64,000 nucleotides of DNA from an uncultured Oscillibacter sp. (GCA_910577405.1 CAJTMG010000001.1:62001-126000), one strand, 5' to 3'; positions 32,767 through 42,500 are shown, counted from the first letter of the stretch. The notes: generated from the sequence alone by a model not told the origin. Numbers and translations: made by a program.

Positions 32767-32978
32767 ATCAAGAAAACGGCATATTTTTATCCAACGGTTC
32801 AACGCGGACAGAAACATCAAATCCAGAATCAAAAGCACAGCGCATTTTCATCCATCGGTTCAACGCGGACAGAAACATCAAATCCAGAATCAAAAGCACA
32901 GCGCATTTTCATCCGACGGTTCAACATGGATAGAAGCAGCAAAATCTGAATCTGAGAAGCGGCTCACTGTATCAGCAG
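32735..32978 (+). repeat. Four tandem copies of a 61-base unit, starting inside the PRTase gene
   Basis: Equivalent positions are 32735 (inside the gene), 32796, 32857 and 32918. Copies 2 and 3 are nearly identical (GGTTCAACGCGGACAGAAAC then ATCAAATCCAGAATCAAAAG). Copy 1 holds the gene's last codons and stop; copy 4 is decayed. The period is not a multiple of 3. Between the repeat and 33200 no gene is seen. Confidence 0.85.
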
Positions 32979-33207
32979 CGGGCCGTTTTTCCTGTCTGAC
33001 AGTCTCTTTCCACGCTGCCGGTAATCGAAAGCGCCCGCAGCCTCTGGACGCCTTATGTAAATCCGGAAAATTTTTCCTGTCCATTTCTGGAAGCAAGGCC
33101 TCCCTCTCTCCTACGGCCCCCAAAAGACGGTTTCTGATTTCCAAGGTCTGATTCCCTTGCGGCCCAATGGATGCAACCTGTAGTTGACAAAGTTCCACTC
33201 TCTGCGT

Positions 33208-33238
33208 TCTTGAATTTTGCATCAAGAGTGGCTACCAT
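33208..33238 (+). promoter_or_regulatory. Promoter with overlapping operator for the XRE regulator
   Basis: TTGAAT (33210-33215) and TACCAT (33233-33238) with a 17-base spacer. A 6-bp inverted repeat TCTTGA-N8-TCAAGA (33208-33227) covers the -35 and is a plausible autoregulatory site. Confidence 0.5.
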
Positions 33239-33268
33239 GAAGACACCACAAAGAAAGGGAGGATACAC

Positions 33269-34063
33269 ATGAAAACATTTTCTGAGAAACTGATTGCGCT
33301 CCGCCGGCAGGCAGGCAGTTCACAAAAACAGCTGGCGGACCGTCTGGGGGTAACGCGGCAGTCCGTGAGCAAATGGGAGAGCGGGTCAGCGATGCCGGAG
33401 CTTTCGAAGCTGATTGCGCTCTCTGAACTGTTCAGCGTCAGCATAGACTATCTGGTAAAGGACCAACTGGAGGAACCGGAAGCCCCGGAAGCCTCTGGAG
33501 TTTCGACGGCGAAGCTGGAGAAGCAGGTAGAAGAGATCACCTCATATTTTCGTACTTGGGAATGGACCAGCAAAACAAAGCTCTTTGGTCTTCCGCTGGT
33601 ATCCATCTGTTTCAGCCTGTATCCCCACATCCCCCACCACCGGAAGGCTGCCCGCGGCATCATCGCCATAGGAAACATCGCAGCAGGCGTGGTAGCTCTG
33701 GGATTGCTCAGCGCAGGCATTTTCAGCGTAGGGGTTATCAGCGCGGGAATCATAGCCATAGGCGTGCTGGCGTTTGGAATGGCGGCGCTGGGACCGGTAG
33801 CCATTGGACTGCTGGCGTTTGGACCGGTGGCCTTGGGGCTGTGGTATGCAGGCGGAGCAGCGGCGTTGGGCGGAAAAATCGCGGTTGGGGTTGCGGCAGT
33901 GGGCGAAACCGCCGTAGGCTATGACGCCGCTGGGAAGCACGTTCTTCTGTGGGGCGGCGGCTTAACTCAGCAGGAGGTCCAGAGCTTTCTCCAGCAGCAG
34001 CATCCCCGTCTCTGGACCCCTCTCCTGAAATTCCTCAGCTTTCTGGGCGCGAACATTCACTGA
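33269..34063 (+). CDS. XRE-family regulator with a C-terminal Gly-xx-Ala-x pentad repeat domain
   Basis: 264 residues. Residues 1-65 are a Cro/CI helix-turn-helix (QKQLADRLGVTRQSVSKWES). A linker follows to about 105, then a basic segment (HHRKAARG). From about residue 129 a striking run of pentads GxxAx begins (GIIAI GNIAA GVVAL GLLSA), twelve in a row with Gly at every fifth position and Ala or Ser four later, continuing less regularly to about 215. The repeat is hydrophobic and could form a beta-helix or a membrane-associated structure; no such assignment is established here. The ribosome site is AAAGGGAGG. Target unknown; autoregulation is likely. Confidence 0.8.
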   Translation: MKTFSEKLIALRRQAGSSQKQLADRLGVTRQSVSKWESGSAMPELSKLIALSELFSVSIDYLVKDQLEEPEAPEASGVSTAKLEKQVEEITSYFRTWEWTSKTKLFGLPLVSICFSLYPHIPHHRKAARGIIAIGNIAAGVVALGLLSAGIFSVGVISAGIIAIGVLAFGMAALGPVAIGLLAFGPVALGLWYAGGAAALGGKIAVGVAAVGETAVGYDAAGKHVLLWGGGLTQQEVQSFLQQQHPRLWTPLLKFLSFLGANIH

Positions 34064-34113
34064 ACGGCCCGAACCATACACAAAGCAAAGGGAATGGTGA
34101 AAGCCTGTCTGAT

Positions 34114-37062
34114 TTACAGCAAGTAACCGTAATTGGTCAGCACCGTAAGGATAAAGACCTCGATTTCCGCAGGCAGTTTGTTGTCTGCGTTCAAGTCGGC
34201 TTCTATCACATCACCATTGAGACGCACCAGGACTTTCCGGCCTCCCAACGGCAGGAAGCCCTGGTTCTTTTCACTTTCCTCGAAGCCCTCCCGGGTTTTG
34301 AAGAGCGTGAACTTATCCCGGTACGGCGCGGAATCGTAGGGGCAGAAGACGGCGCAGTTCCCGCACTCGTTGCACATCCGGTCCACGTGAAGGATTTCAT
34401 GACGGCCGTCGGGCAGAGCGATGACCACATTGGCACGGTTGGGGCAAACGTCCGCGCAGGCCTGGCAGACCACATTGCAGCTCAGACAGCGGTCGCCCTC
34501 GCACTTTGCCGACTCGCACAGAACGCCCTTTTTTGCAATCGCGTCCGCCCGCGCCGCCTTAGCCTTTGCGGGAATCGAGTACCTGTAAGCCTCACCGATC
34601 ACGGCATTGGCAAACCACTGCGCGTCCGCGATGGCCTCAACGACGGTCGCAGGACCCCGCATTGCGTCGCCGCCGGCAAACACGCCCTCGATATTCGTCC
34701 TGAAATCCGGCAGGCCCTTGGCGTCCACCTGAATGCCGTTGGAGGTAAACTGTTCGCTCTCCACCTTCTCGCCGACGGCCGAAATCACGGTATCGCAGGC
34801 AATTTCCGTATATTCTCCTGTAGGCTCCGGCTTTCTGCGGCCCTTCTCGTCCGGCTCGCCAAGACGCATTTTCTCACAGACCAGCTTTCCGTCCTTCTGC
34901 TCCACGGGGGCCACAAGTTCCAGGAATTTCACGCCGTCCGCAATGGCCAGCTCCAGTTCTTCCGCGTCCGCAGGCATATATTTTCTGGTCCGGCGGTACA
35001 CCAGGGTACTGCTCTCCGCGCCAGCCCGCAATGCCGCCCGCGCCGCGTCCATTGCCGTGTTTCCGCCGCCGGCCACCGCCACATGACCAAGGGGAATTTT
35101 CTTCCCGGCCTTCATATCCTTCAGCCAGCCAATGACCGGCGCCACGTTTCCGGGGATATCCAGACGGCCTGCTTTCCATGCGCCCACCGCGTAGAAAATA
35201 TGTGTGTATCCCTGGGCTTTCAGCTCGGCAAGGGACGGCGCGGGGGTATTCAGCCGGATATCAGCGCCCATTTTCGCAATCAGCGCCGCGTCCTTGTCAA
35301 TGGCCTCATCCGAAATCCGGAAACCGGGAATCACCTGCCGCACAATGCCGCCCAGCTTGTCCGCCTTCTCGAACAGCGTCACCGGAATCCCGGCCCGGCC
35401 CAGGAAATACGCCGCCGCCATGCCTCCGGGACCGCCGCCCACAATCGCCGCCTTGACCTTCGTTTCAGCAGGCGCGGGCTTTCTGATTCTGCTCATGTAC
35501 GCGTCATAGCCCCGTTCCGCCGCAACCAGCTTTGTGGCACGGATCTGCACGGATTCCTCGTAGAAATTCCGGGTGCATTTATTCTGGCAGCGGTGGGTGC
35601 AGATGGTGCCGGTGATAAAGGGCAGGGGATTCTTTTCGGTAATCAGCCGCAGGGCCGACGCGTATTCATCCTTCCGGCAAAGCTCGATGTACTCCGGGAT
35701 ATCCTGGCCGATGGGACAGCCGCCTTTGCAGGGAGCGGTAAAGCAGTCCAGCAGGGGGACCTTTTCACTGAGCTTCCGGGACGGCAGGGGCTTGACGGGC
35801 TTGACGTGGAACTTGTCCGAACGCGCCGCCACAGCCAGAGCCTCAATGCCCTCCACGTCCACGCCGGTAAAGGGCCGGAACGCCATGGCATCCAGCTTGT
35901 CCCCGATCTGGACGAACCGCTGGTAACCGCCGGGCTTCAATTCCGTGGTTGCCATGGTGATGGGCCAGATTCCAAGGGCAAACAGCTTGTCGATATTCAG
36001 AGCGTCCGCGCCGCCGGCATAGCTGATTCGCATCTGTCCGCCGAATTCACGGGAAATCCGGGCCGCCATGGTGGTGGTCAGGGGGAACAGGGACTTTCCG
36101 GCCATGTACATTTCTTCGCTGGGCAGTTCTCCAGCCTTGACGTCTACCGGGAAGGTGTTGGACAGCTTCAGCCCGAATTCCACGCCGTTCTTGTCCGCCA
36201 GCGCCTGCAAACGACGGAACATGGGGACCGCGTCCTGATATTGCAGGTCCTCCTTGAAATGATGGTCGTCGAAGGCAATATAGTCGTAGCCCATGCCGTC
36301 CAGAATTGAACGGGCCGTCTCATAGCCCAGCAGCGTCGGGTTGCACTTGACGAACGTATGCAGGCCCTTTTTCTCGATCAGATAGCTGGCAATCCGTTCG
36401 ATCTCGTCCGGCGGGCATCCGTGGAGGGTGGACAGGGTGACGCTTCCGGAAATATGGGGCGTGATGGTATCAATAAAGGCCGTCTCGCCGGGGAAGAGTT
36501 CTTTCAGGACCCTGATGCACTCCTGGAACACCGGGCTTCCGGACGCGTCTTTCATGCCGTTCAGGAAGCCGTCGATTTTCTCCCCCTGAATCCCTGCCAG
36601 GTCGTAGCCTACGCTCATATTGAACACAAAGCCGTCCGGGTCTCCAAGGCCGCAGACTTTCGCCATGATCTTGCAAGCACACCAGGCTTTCACATACTCC
36701 TCGTATGCCTGCTGCACATACAATTCCGTGGACCATTCGCAGTTGTAGCACTCGTCCTCCGCCAGAATGCAAGGCCGGCTGATGCACGCCGCCAGCTCCG
36801 CTCCGTCCATTTTCTGCACCGTCTTCAGTTCAAAGAACCGCGCCCCCGCAAAGTAGCCCGCGGCAATATTCTGTGCAAGCTGGGTGTTGGGTCCAGCCGC
36901 GGGTCCAAAGGGCGTTTCAATCTTCTCGCCGAAAATGGGCAGCGTCTTCACTCCCGCTTTGTACGGCTTGTGTACGCCAAAGACCGTTCCCTCATTCCGG
37001 TACTCCGCCGTAATCCAGCCCATCAGCTCACGGAAGGGAATCGGGGTCATCAGTTCAGACAT
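34114..37062 (-). CDS. ygfK: YgfK-type putative selenate reductase subunit / purine-degradation oxidoreductase
   Basis: 982 residues. The N-terminal 430 residues form a dihydroorotate-dehydrogenase-like barrel. A Cys-rich segment follows (CFTAPCKGGCPIGQDIPEY near 440, CTHRCQNKCTRNFYEE near 490), then a glutamate-synthase-small-subunit type FAD/NAD domain (IVGGGPGGMAAAYFLG near 537, GGGNTAMDAARA near 665). The C-terminus is a ferredoxin domain (CLSCNVVCQACADVCP, CNECGNCAVFCPYD, about 857-915). YgfK is found with SsnA and selenium-dependent xanthine dehydrogenase genes in anaerobic purine breakdown. The second of two ATGs (37062) has the proper distance from AAAGGAGG. Confidence 0.9.
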   Translation of the reverse strand: MSELMTPIPFRELMGWITAEYRNEGTVFGVHKPYKAGVKTLPIFGEKIETPFGPAAGPNTQLAQNIAAGYFAGARFFELKTVQKMDGAELAACISRPCILAEDECYNCEWSTELYVQQAYEEYVKAWCACKIMAKVCGLGDPDGFVFNMSVGYDLAGIQGEKIDGFLNGMKDASGSPVFQECIRVLKELFPGETAFIDTITPHISGSVTLSTLHGCPPDEIERIASYLIEKKGLHTFVKCNPTLLGYETARSILDGMGYDYIAFDDHHFKEDLQYQDAVPMFRRLQALADKNGVEFGLKLSNTFPVDVKAGELPSEEMYMAGKSLFPLTTTMAARISREFGGQMRISYAGGADALNIDKLFALGIWPITMATTELKPGGYQRFVQIGDKLDAMAFRPFTGVDVEGIEALAVAARSDKFHVKPVKPLPSRKLSEKVPLLDCFTAPCKGGCPIGQDIPEYIELCRKDEYASALRLITEKNPLPFITGTICTHRCQNKCTRNFYEESVQIRATKLVAAERGYDAYMSRIRKPAPAETKVKAAIVGGGPGGMAAAYFLGRAGIPVTLFEKADKLGGIVRQVIPGFRISDEAIDKDAALIAKMGADIRLNTPAPSLAELKAQGYTHIFYAVGAWKAGRLDIPGNVAPVIGWLKDMKAGKKIPLGHVAVAGGGNTAMDAARAALRAGAESSTLVYRRTRKYMPADAEELELAIADGVKFLELVAPVEQKDGKLVCEKMRLGEPDEKGRRKPEPTGEYTEIACDTVISAVGEKVESEQFTSNGIQVDAKGLPDFRTNIEGVFAGGDAMRGPATVVEAIADAQWFANAVIGEAYRYSIPAKAKAARADAIAKKGVLCESAKCEGDRCLSCNVVCQACADVCPNRANVVIALPDGRHEILHVDRMCNECGNCAVFCPYDSAPYRDKFTLFKTREGFEESEKNQGFLPLGGRKVLVRLNGDVIEADLNADNKLPAEIEVFILTVLTNYGYLL

Positions 37063-37064
37063 TT

Positions 37065-37394
37065 TCATTCCTCCTTTTGTTCTTCGGTTGTTTCCAGCTC
37101 TCCCAAACGGTCTGAAGCTTCCAGAAAGGCCCGGAATTTCTCCCAGCAAGCCCGGTACGCCGCCGCTTCTTCCTCCGGGTTTTTCCGTCCAACCTTCCGG
37201 AAATGCTCCATCAGAAGAGGCTCCGCAGCAAGCATCGAGTCCCCGTCCCGCAGGATGGTCTCAAAGGGCGTCCCGATGTCGTGATAGTAAGCAAACAGCG
37301 CGTTCTTGGCCGTAACCGCCGGATGCTGGTCCTCCGGGTGATTTTCTTCCAGGTAATGGATAAACTCCGTCCGCAGTCCCTTGATTTCCAGCAT
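37065..37394 (-). CDS. Small uncharacterised protein between ssnA and ygfK
   Basis: 109 residues, acidic, mostly helical by composition (LEEN, EEEAAAYRACWEKFRAFLEA). No family recognised. It starts 1 base after the ssnA stop. Its own last codons contain the ygfK ribosome site, and its TGA is 2 bases before the ygfK ATG, so all three genes are translationally linked. Probably a helper of the YgfK/SsnA pathway. Confidence 0.75.
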   Translation of the reverse strand: MLEIKGLRTEFIHYLEENHPEDQHPAVTAKNALFAYYHDIGTPFETILRDGDSMLAAEPLLMEHFRKVGRKNPEEEAAAYRACWEKFRAFLEASDRLGELETTEEQKEE

Positions 37395-37395
37395 A

Positions 37396-38739
37396 TCAGT
37401 ATTCCCTGTGATTCAGCGCGCCCCAGAGCTTTTTCGAGACCGCCAGGATTTCCGCGTTGACCGCTTCCTCGTCGATCTCTGTCAGGACCCGGTCCTTCAT
37501 CAGGATCTTTCCGTTGACCATTGTTGTCTGACACTGCCGGCCTGTCATTCCGAACAGCATATGGCCGTCAATGTTGGCGTCGCTGAACGGGGTAAAGGGC
37601 TTGTAATCCATCACAATCACATCCGCCGCCGCGCCGGGTTTCAGCACGCCCAGCTCCGGGAAGCCGCACCGCGCCGCCATCTTCGCGTTATTCCGGAACA
37701 GCATATCCGTCACCTCGCACCAGCCGACGCCGGGAAGACAGGCATTGTGACGCTGAATGGTCAGAGCGGCTTTCAAAGATTCCAGCATATCGTTGGTATA
37801 CGCGTCCGTGCCAAGGCCCACCAGAATCCCCTTTGCAATGAGCTGGAGGACCGGAGAACAGCCGACGGCATTGCCCATGTTGCTCTCCGGGTTATTGACG
37901 CACATGGTATCTGTAGCCTTGATGATATCCATTTCCGCCGTGTTCACATGGATGCAGTGGCCCAGTATGGTCTTTGGCCCTAAAATCCCGTGGTCCTGGA
38001 GGCGCTGAACAGGACGGCGGCCATACTTCTGGAGGCTGTCATATACGTCGTTCATGCCCTCGGAGACGTGGATGTGATAACCAACCCGTCCATTGTTGGC
38101 GGCGTTCATCCGGTCGAAGGTCTTGTCCGAAATTGTAAACAGAGCGTGCCCTCCGAACATCGCTTTCAGCATCTCGCTTGGATGGCTCTCGCAGTAATCG
38201 ACAAAATCCTTATTCTCCTGTACCGACTGCACCGCCTTTTCTTCTCCGTCACGGTCGCTGACCTCGTAGCACAGGCAGGCCCGCAGTCCATACGCCTGTG
38301 TGACGTTAGCGATTTCCATCAGGGAACCGGGAATTTCGCAGAAGGACGCGTGATGGTCAAAAATCGTGGTCACGCCCTGCTTGATGCTGTCAATGACCAA
38401 TGCCTGGGCGCTTGCTTTTGTTGCCGCCAGGTCAAGATGCCGGTCGATATACCACCACTGGCCGTCCAGGACCTCATAGAAATTCGTGGGCGCGTAGCCG
38501 TCAATGGCAAGACCCCGGGCCAGGGCGGAATAGATGTGGGTATGGGCGTTCATAAGGCCCGGCATAATGACCCCGCCCTTTGCGTCCACGAACTCCGCGT
38601 CCGGGTACTTTTCCGCCAGCTCCGCCGAGGTCCCGACTGCCAGAATCTTCCCGCCGTCCGTTACCACCCCGCCGTCCGCCAGGAAGCCAGCGCCGCCGGG
38701 GTCACGGGTGATTACCTTTCCATTTGCCAGTCTAATCAT
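37396..38739 (-). CDS. ssnA: SsnA-type aminohydrolase
   Basis: 447 residues of the amidohydrolase superfamily (chlorohydrolase/guanine-deaminase-like). Metal ligands are in MPGLMNAHTHIYSALARG near residue 65, VGYHIHVSEG near 222, LGHCIHV near 260 and GLGTDAYTNDML near 310. SsnA is a member of the gut-bacterial anaerobic purine-degradation gene set with YgfK. The ribosome site is AAAGGAG. A strong promoter and a terminator-bearing leader precede it, so the operon is likely attenuated. Confidence 0.9.
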   Translation of the reverse strand: MIRLANGKVITRDPGGAGFLADGGVVTDGGKILAVGTSAELAEKYPDAEFVDAKGGVIMPGLMNAHTHIYSALARGLAIDGYAPTNFYEVLDGQWWYIDRHLDLAATKASAQALVIDSIKQGVTTIFDHHASFCEIPGSLMEIANVTQAYGLRACLCYEVSDRDGEEKAVQSVQENKDFVDYCESHPSEMLKAMFGGHALFTISDKTFDRMNAANNGRVGYHIHVSEGMNDVYDSLQKYGRRPVQRLQDHGILGPKTILGHCIHVNTAEMDIIKATDTMCVNNPESNMGNAVGCSPVLQLIAKGILVGLGTDAYTNDMLESLKAALTIQRHNACLPGVGWCEVTDMLFRNNAKMAARCGFPELGVLKPGAAADVIVMDYKPFTPFSDANIDGHMLFGMTGRQCQTTMVNGKILMKDRVLTEIDEEAVNAEILAVSKKLWGALNHREY

Positions 38740-38811
38740 ATCATACTCCTTTTCTTTCCGTACTGATTACAGGCCCTTCTCAATTCCTCATTCCACCAGG
38801 CTGGTCTGGAC

Positions 38812-38870
38812 AAAAAGAAAGGCGCTTCAAACCACAAGGCTTGAAACACCTGCCGCGCAATCAGACAGGT
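38812..38870 (-). promoter_or_regulatory. Leader terminator with a competing upstream stem (candidate riboswitch/attenuator)
   Basis: On the minus strand GGTGTTTCAA / TTGAAGCGCC pairs over 10 bp (with G-U pairs) and is followed by TTTCTTTTT, an intrinsic terminator about 75 bases before ssnA. Upstream, GTACCTGTC can pair with GGCAGGTGT (9 bp with two end wobbles), which shares its last 5 bases with the terminator's 5' arm, so the two stems exclude each other. The remaining leader (about 38870-38915) is GC-rich. I do not recognise a named riboswitch class. Confidence 0.55.
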
Positions 38871-38924
38871 ACAGCGGCCCGTGCGCGCGGCACTTCGTTG
38901 CAGCCATCTTCTTGCGGTACTCTC

Positions 38925-38953
38925 ATTATACCCGATTTCCGTCCGATTTGCAA
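38925..38953 (-). promoter_or_regulatory. Sigma-A promoter of the ssnA operon
   Basis: TTGCAA (38948-38953) and perfect TATAAT (38925-38930) on the minus strand with a 17-base spacer. The leader is about 180 bases. Confidence 0.85.
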
Positions 38954-39035
38954 GGAGGAACGCAGAGAACTTCCCTTTCGTTTTTTGTTGATTCTACCAA
39001 TATTTCCCGTCTTTCCATCAAAAAACAGACGGGCG

Positions 39036-39410
39036 TCAGGAACCCGTCCGTTCATTGATAAAGGCGCAGATGCGGTTGAAGGTCTCGTCGCTCAAGTCAT
39101 GCTCTACCTTGCAGGCGTCCTCCGCGGCCTGTGCAGGATCTACCCCCAACAGCTCAAACAGCTGCGTAATCGTCTTGTGCCGTCCATAAATCCGGGTTGC
39201 AATTTCCAGGCCGCTCTCGTTCAGGGTAATTGTGCCGTCCCCCGCCATGCTGATGTACCCGCTCTCCCGCAGCTTCTTCATGGCGATGCTGACGCTTGGC
39301 TTTGAAAACCCCAACTGATTCACAATGTCGATGGAGCGAACCTGTCCGTACTGCTCCTGCAAAATCAGAATCGATTCCAGGTAGTCCTCCGCAGATTTGT
39401 GTATGACCAA
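39036..39410 (-). CDS. DtxR/MntR-family metal-dependent regulator
   Basis: 124 residues: N-terminal winged helix (AEDYLESILIL, VRSIDIVNQLGFSKPSVSIAM) and dimerisation domain with the metal-binding pattern (ARIYGRHKTITQLFELLGV, CKVEHDLSDET). No SH3 domain, so it is the short MntR-like type. The TTG start at 39410 follows AAGGAGG by 8 bases. No metal transporter is adjacent; the targets lie elsewhere. It has its own promoter. Confidence 0.88.
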   Translation of the reverse strand: MVIHKSAEDYLESILILQEQYGQVRSIDIVNQLGFSKPSVSIAMKKLRESGYISMAGDGTITLNESGLEIATRIYGRHKTITQLFELLGVDPAQAAEDACKVEHDLSDETFNRICAFINERTGS

Positions 39411-39439
39411 AGGAACGCCCTCCTTCCTTTTGAGTTTGT

Positions 39440-39468
39440 ATGATACCAAAATTACCGCCGGATTGCAA
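39440..39468 (-). promoter_or_regulatory. Promoter of the DtxR-family gene
   Basis: TTGCAA (39463-39468) and TATCAT (39440-39445) on the minus strand, 17-base spacer, about 30 bases before the start. Confidence 0.65.
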
Positions 39469-39497
39469 GTCTATTTTGTGAATTTTCACTCCAGCCT

Positions 39498-39534
39498 GAC
39501 GCCGGACAGAACCCGTTTCCCTCTGCCCGGCGTC
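39498..39534 (-). terminator. Probable terminator after the DUF4132 operon
   Basis: 13-bp stem GACGCCGGACAGA / TCTGCCCGGCGTC, one G-U or A-C pair, 11-base loop, 20 bases past the DUF4132 stop. No clear T run follows, so its strength is uncertain. Confidence 0.55.
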
Positions 39535-39553
39535 CATGCTGTTTCCTGCGGCC

Positions 39554-42500
39554 TTACATACGCGTGCGCTTCCAGTCGTCCCGGGTCTCCGTACTGCTGG
39601 CCGTGGCTTTCTGGACCTGATAGACGATTTCGCTGAACAGCCGCGGCGGAACCTGTCCCAGCTTCAAAAGCCGTTCGTCCTTTTCCACAGGCTTGCCGTC
39701 GGAACCGTGGCCCAGCGCGTCATAGACATAGCTGCCCCGGGAAACGGTGTTGGCCTTGTAGAACTGGATATCGTATACGGTGGTATCGCCGTCCTCGTAG
39801 CCTACCGACGCGCCCTCGAAATTCAGCTGCGCGCCAATGGGCCCGTCCTCACGGTAGAAATCGTAGAAGCCGCCGCCGTCCAGAATGCTGCCCCGATACC
39901 AGCCCTGGCCCATCAGCTTTCCGGTCAGGGACAGGCCATTCAGGACCCGCCCGCCGAAGGTGTCCAGGGAGGTCTCTTCCGCCTGCTCCCCGGTGACTCG
40001 GGTGACCGGACGGTCCAACTGGAGGAACGGCTGCTTGATCTCGTAGTCCTCCAGCTGCTGCTTCCACTCCGCCAGCGCGTCTTTGTCCAGCTCTACCGGA
40101 TGCACCAGACCTACCTGCACGTTCTCCGCCAGCTCGTATTCTTCCTCGTCCGCCGTGTTCAGACTGCCGTCCTCCAGATAGCGGAAGGTGTCCGTCAGCG
40201 CGCCCGTCTCGTCGTACACGCCCCAGATCAGTCCTACCGCAAACTGACGCATCACCGGCTTCTTGACAAACAATTCCTGCCAGCCCTCGCCAGTCCAGGT
40301 CCGGCCCGTGGAAAGCGCCTGCTCCAAACGCAAAGTCTGCGTGCTGATTGTGGCCTTGATCTGTTTCTTCAACGCCTTGAATTCGCTGGACGCTGCCGGG
40401 GCCTTCTCCGGGTCGTCAGTCTTTCCAGGCGCGGGCATCGTCTTCAGAACTTTCCCGTCCTGATTCTTTACCGCAAGCTCCAAAGCCGGCGTCAAGGTCA
40501 CGGTAAAGCTCCGGGGGCCGTAGTCAAACACCCGCTGTCCCCGCTGGTCCAATCCCAAGTCCGGCACAATGCGGTCCGCCAGTTCCTCCGTGGTCATTCC
40601 AAGCTCCTTGGCCGCGTAATCCAACGCATTTGCCGCCGCGCCCTTGACCTGCTTGAACTTGAACTTCCGCGAAATGCTGTCCACGATCATCAGCGCTTCC
40701 GGCTCCGGACTCAATGCCAGCGCGTTCACCGCCTCGCACGCAATCGCTCCCCGGGATTCCTGGGGCCATTGATTGATTTGCCGTTTCAGAACATTCACGA
40801 TTTCATTGCCGCCAAACACCGCGCAGAACGTCAGCACCCATTTCTGCTTCGACGGCGCGCCCTGGTCCATCCAAAGCTCGAACACCGTCATGGCAAACGC
40901 CGCCAGCTCCTTCCCGTCCAACGGCTCCGCCAGTTTCTTCGCTTCCGTCAGACCTCCCGGCTGCATACAGAGGACCATCACAGCCGACAGACGGTCTTCC
41001 TCCAACACGCCGTCCGGTCCCCGGCTGGCAAGCTGCTGCGTTCCATCCAGAATCCACTGCACCTTCCGCTTCTTGCCGCCTTTCAGCACGTCTGCCACCG
41101 GGTCGCCCAGAGACTTGACCGCTTTCCCTTCCGCCGCTACAGGTTCCTCGCCCAAGAAGTCACGGATCGTATTGGCCAGCTTCAGACTCTTCTCTTTTGC
41201 CAGAGCCGCTTCCAGGTCTCCACGGAGAGTCTTCACAAAGGAACCCTTCGCCGTGGCCAGATCCTCCAGACGGGACAGGATGGTCAGCGCCGTCTCCCGC
41301 TGGGCCGCTTTCTTCGACTGCAATAACGCCTTTACCGCCTTCGGTCCCTGGTCGTAGGGCCGTTTCACAAACACATCCGCCACCGCGCTCCGGACCTGCT
41401 TCGAGCTGTCCTGAGCCAGGGCAAGCACCGCGTCAAAATCGCCCTTCTTTCCGTAGGCGTACGCGGCCAGGGAACGGCTGTAGGCGGCGCACCATTCGAT
41501 GACCCGGGGCAGGAACGCTTCATCCTGTTTCAGCATCCAGTCCACCGTCTGGTCCATGATCTCCTGCTTGTCCTTGCTATTGTAGCTGTGGTCCCATTCC
41601 CATTCCGACAGAACAAGGCAGTCCGCGGCGGGGAGGCCCTCGGCGTGAAGAGCGTCCAGAACCGTCCCCATGTGCTGCTGTTCCTTGGGCAGCTTTTCAT
41701 AGGCTTTGTTCCAGGTGTCCGTAGCCATGTAGGACCGTCCCGTGAACAGCTGGCCGATAATGCACCGGGCCGTGAAGGAGTCCAGACCATATTCCTGCGC
41801 ATACAAAGACGCGTCGTTGCCCCCGCCATAGCTTATGCCGCCGTTCGGGGTAATACGGTGCTTTTTCAGCAGAGCTTCCAGTCCTTCGCCCTCGAGAATA
41901 AACTTCCACAGGTCCCGCTCGTCCGGCAGGGAATTCGCAAAGCCCTGGGAGACGTTCGACGCCGCCCGCTGCTGAGCGCTGGGACGGTTCTTCTCGTGGA
42001 GCGCCGCCGCACGCTGGGGGTTCGCCTGCTCAAAGATGGCATAGAGGCCCTTGGCGTGGAAATAGGTCTTTCCTTTCAACGCTTTCTCAAACTGCTCCGG
42101 GAAGTCCTTGGCAAGCTGGATGTTGAAGGGAACATAGCAATCATAATAGCAGGTCTGCCAGAGGAATTCGGAGAAGCGGCAGTTTTCAATCAGCCAGGGG
42201 ACCTTGGCCCGGAACGCGTCTTCTCCCGCAAAGTCCAGGGAGTACCACAGGGTCAGTCCGTGGCACAGGTTGACGTACGTCAGAAACGCCGGGACCAGCT
42301 CCGGGGCCGCATCCATCGCCAGAAAGCACGCGCTGCCAATGACCGCCGCGTCGTTGGTACGGATGTTCACCTGGTTATACTGATAGCCGTTCTGATTCAC
42401 CGCGCTGCCGGGAAGAGTGGACTTTTTCACCGGCAGAGGGCCTTCTTTTCCGTCACGGATGTACCCGGCAAGAAGATTCCGGCTGGACACGTCGATGCCG

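Noticed and set aside
32735-32978. CRISPR array
   Set aside because: The 61-base units are directly contiguous without unique spacers, and no cas gene is present in the window.
33949-36309. 786-codon plus-strand frame opposite ygfK
   Set aside because: The minus strand encodes unmistakable YgfK motifs; the plus frame has no recognisable domain.
38740-38960. Classical purine (guanine/adenine) riboswitch before ssnA
   Set aside because: The conserved three-way junction and loop sequences are not present.
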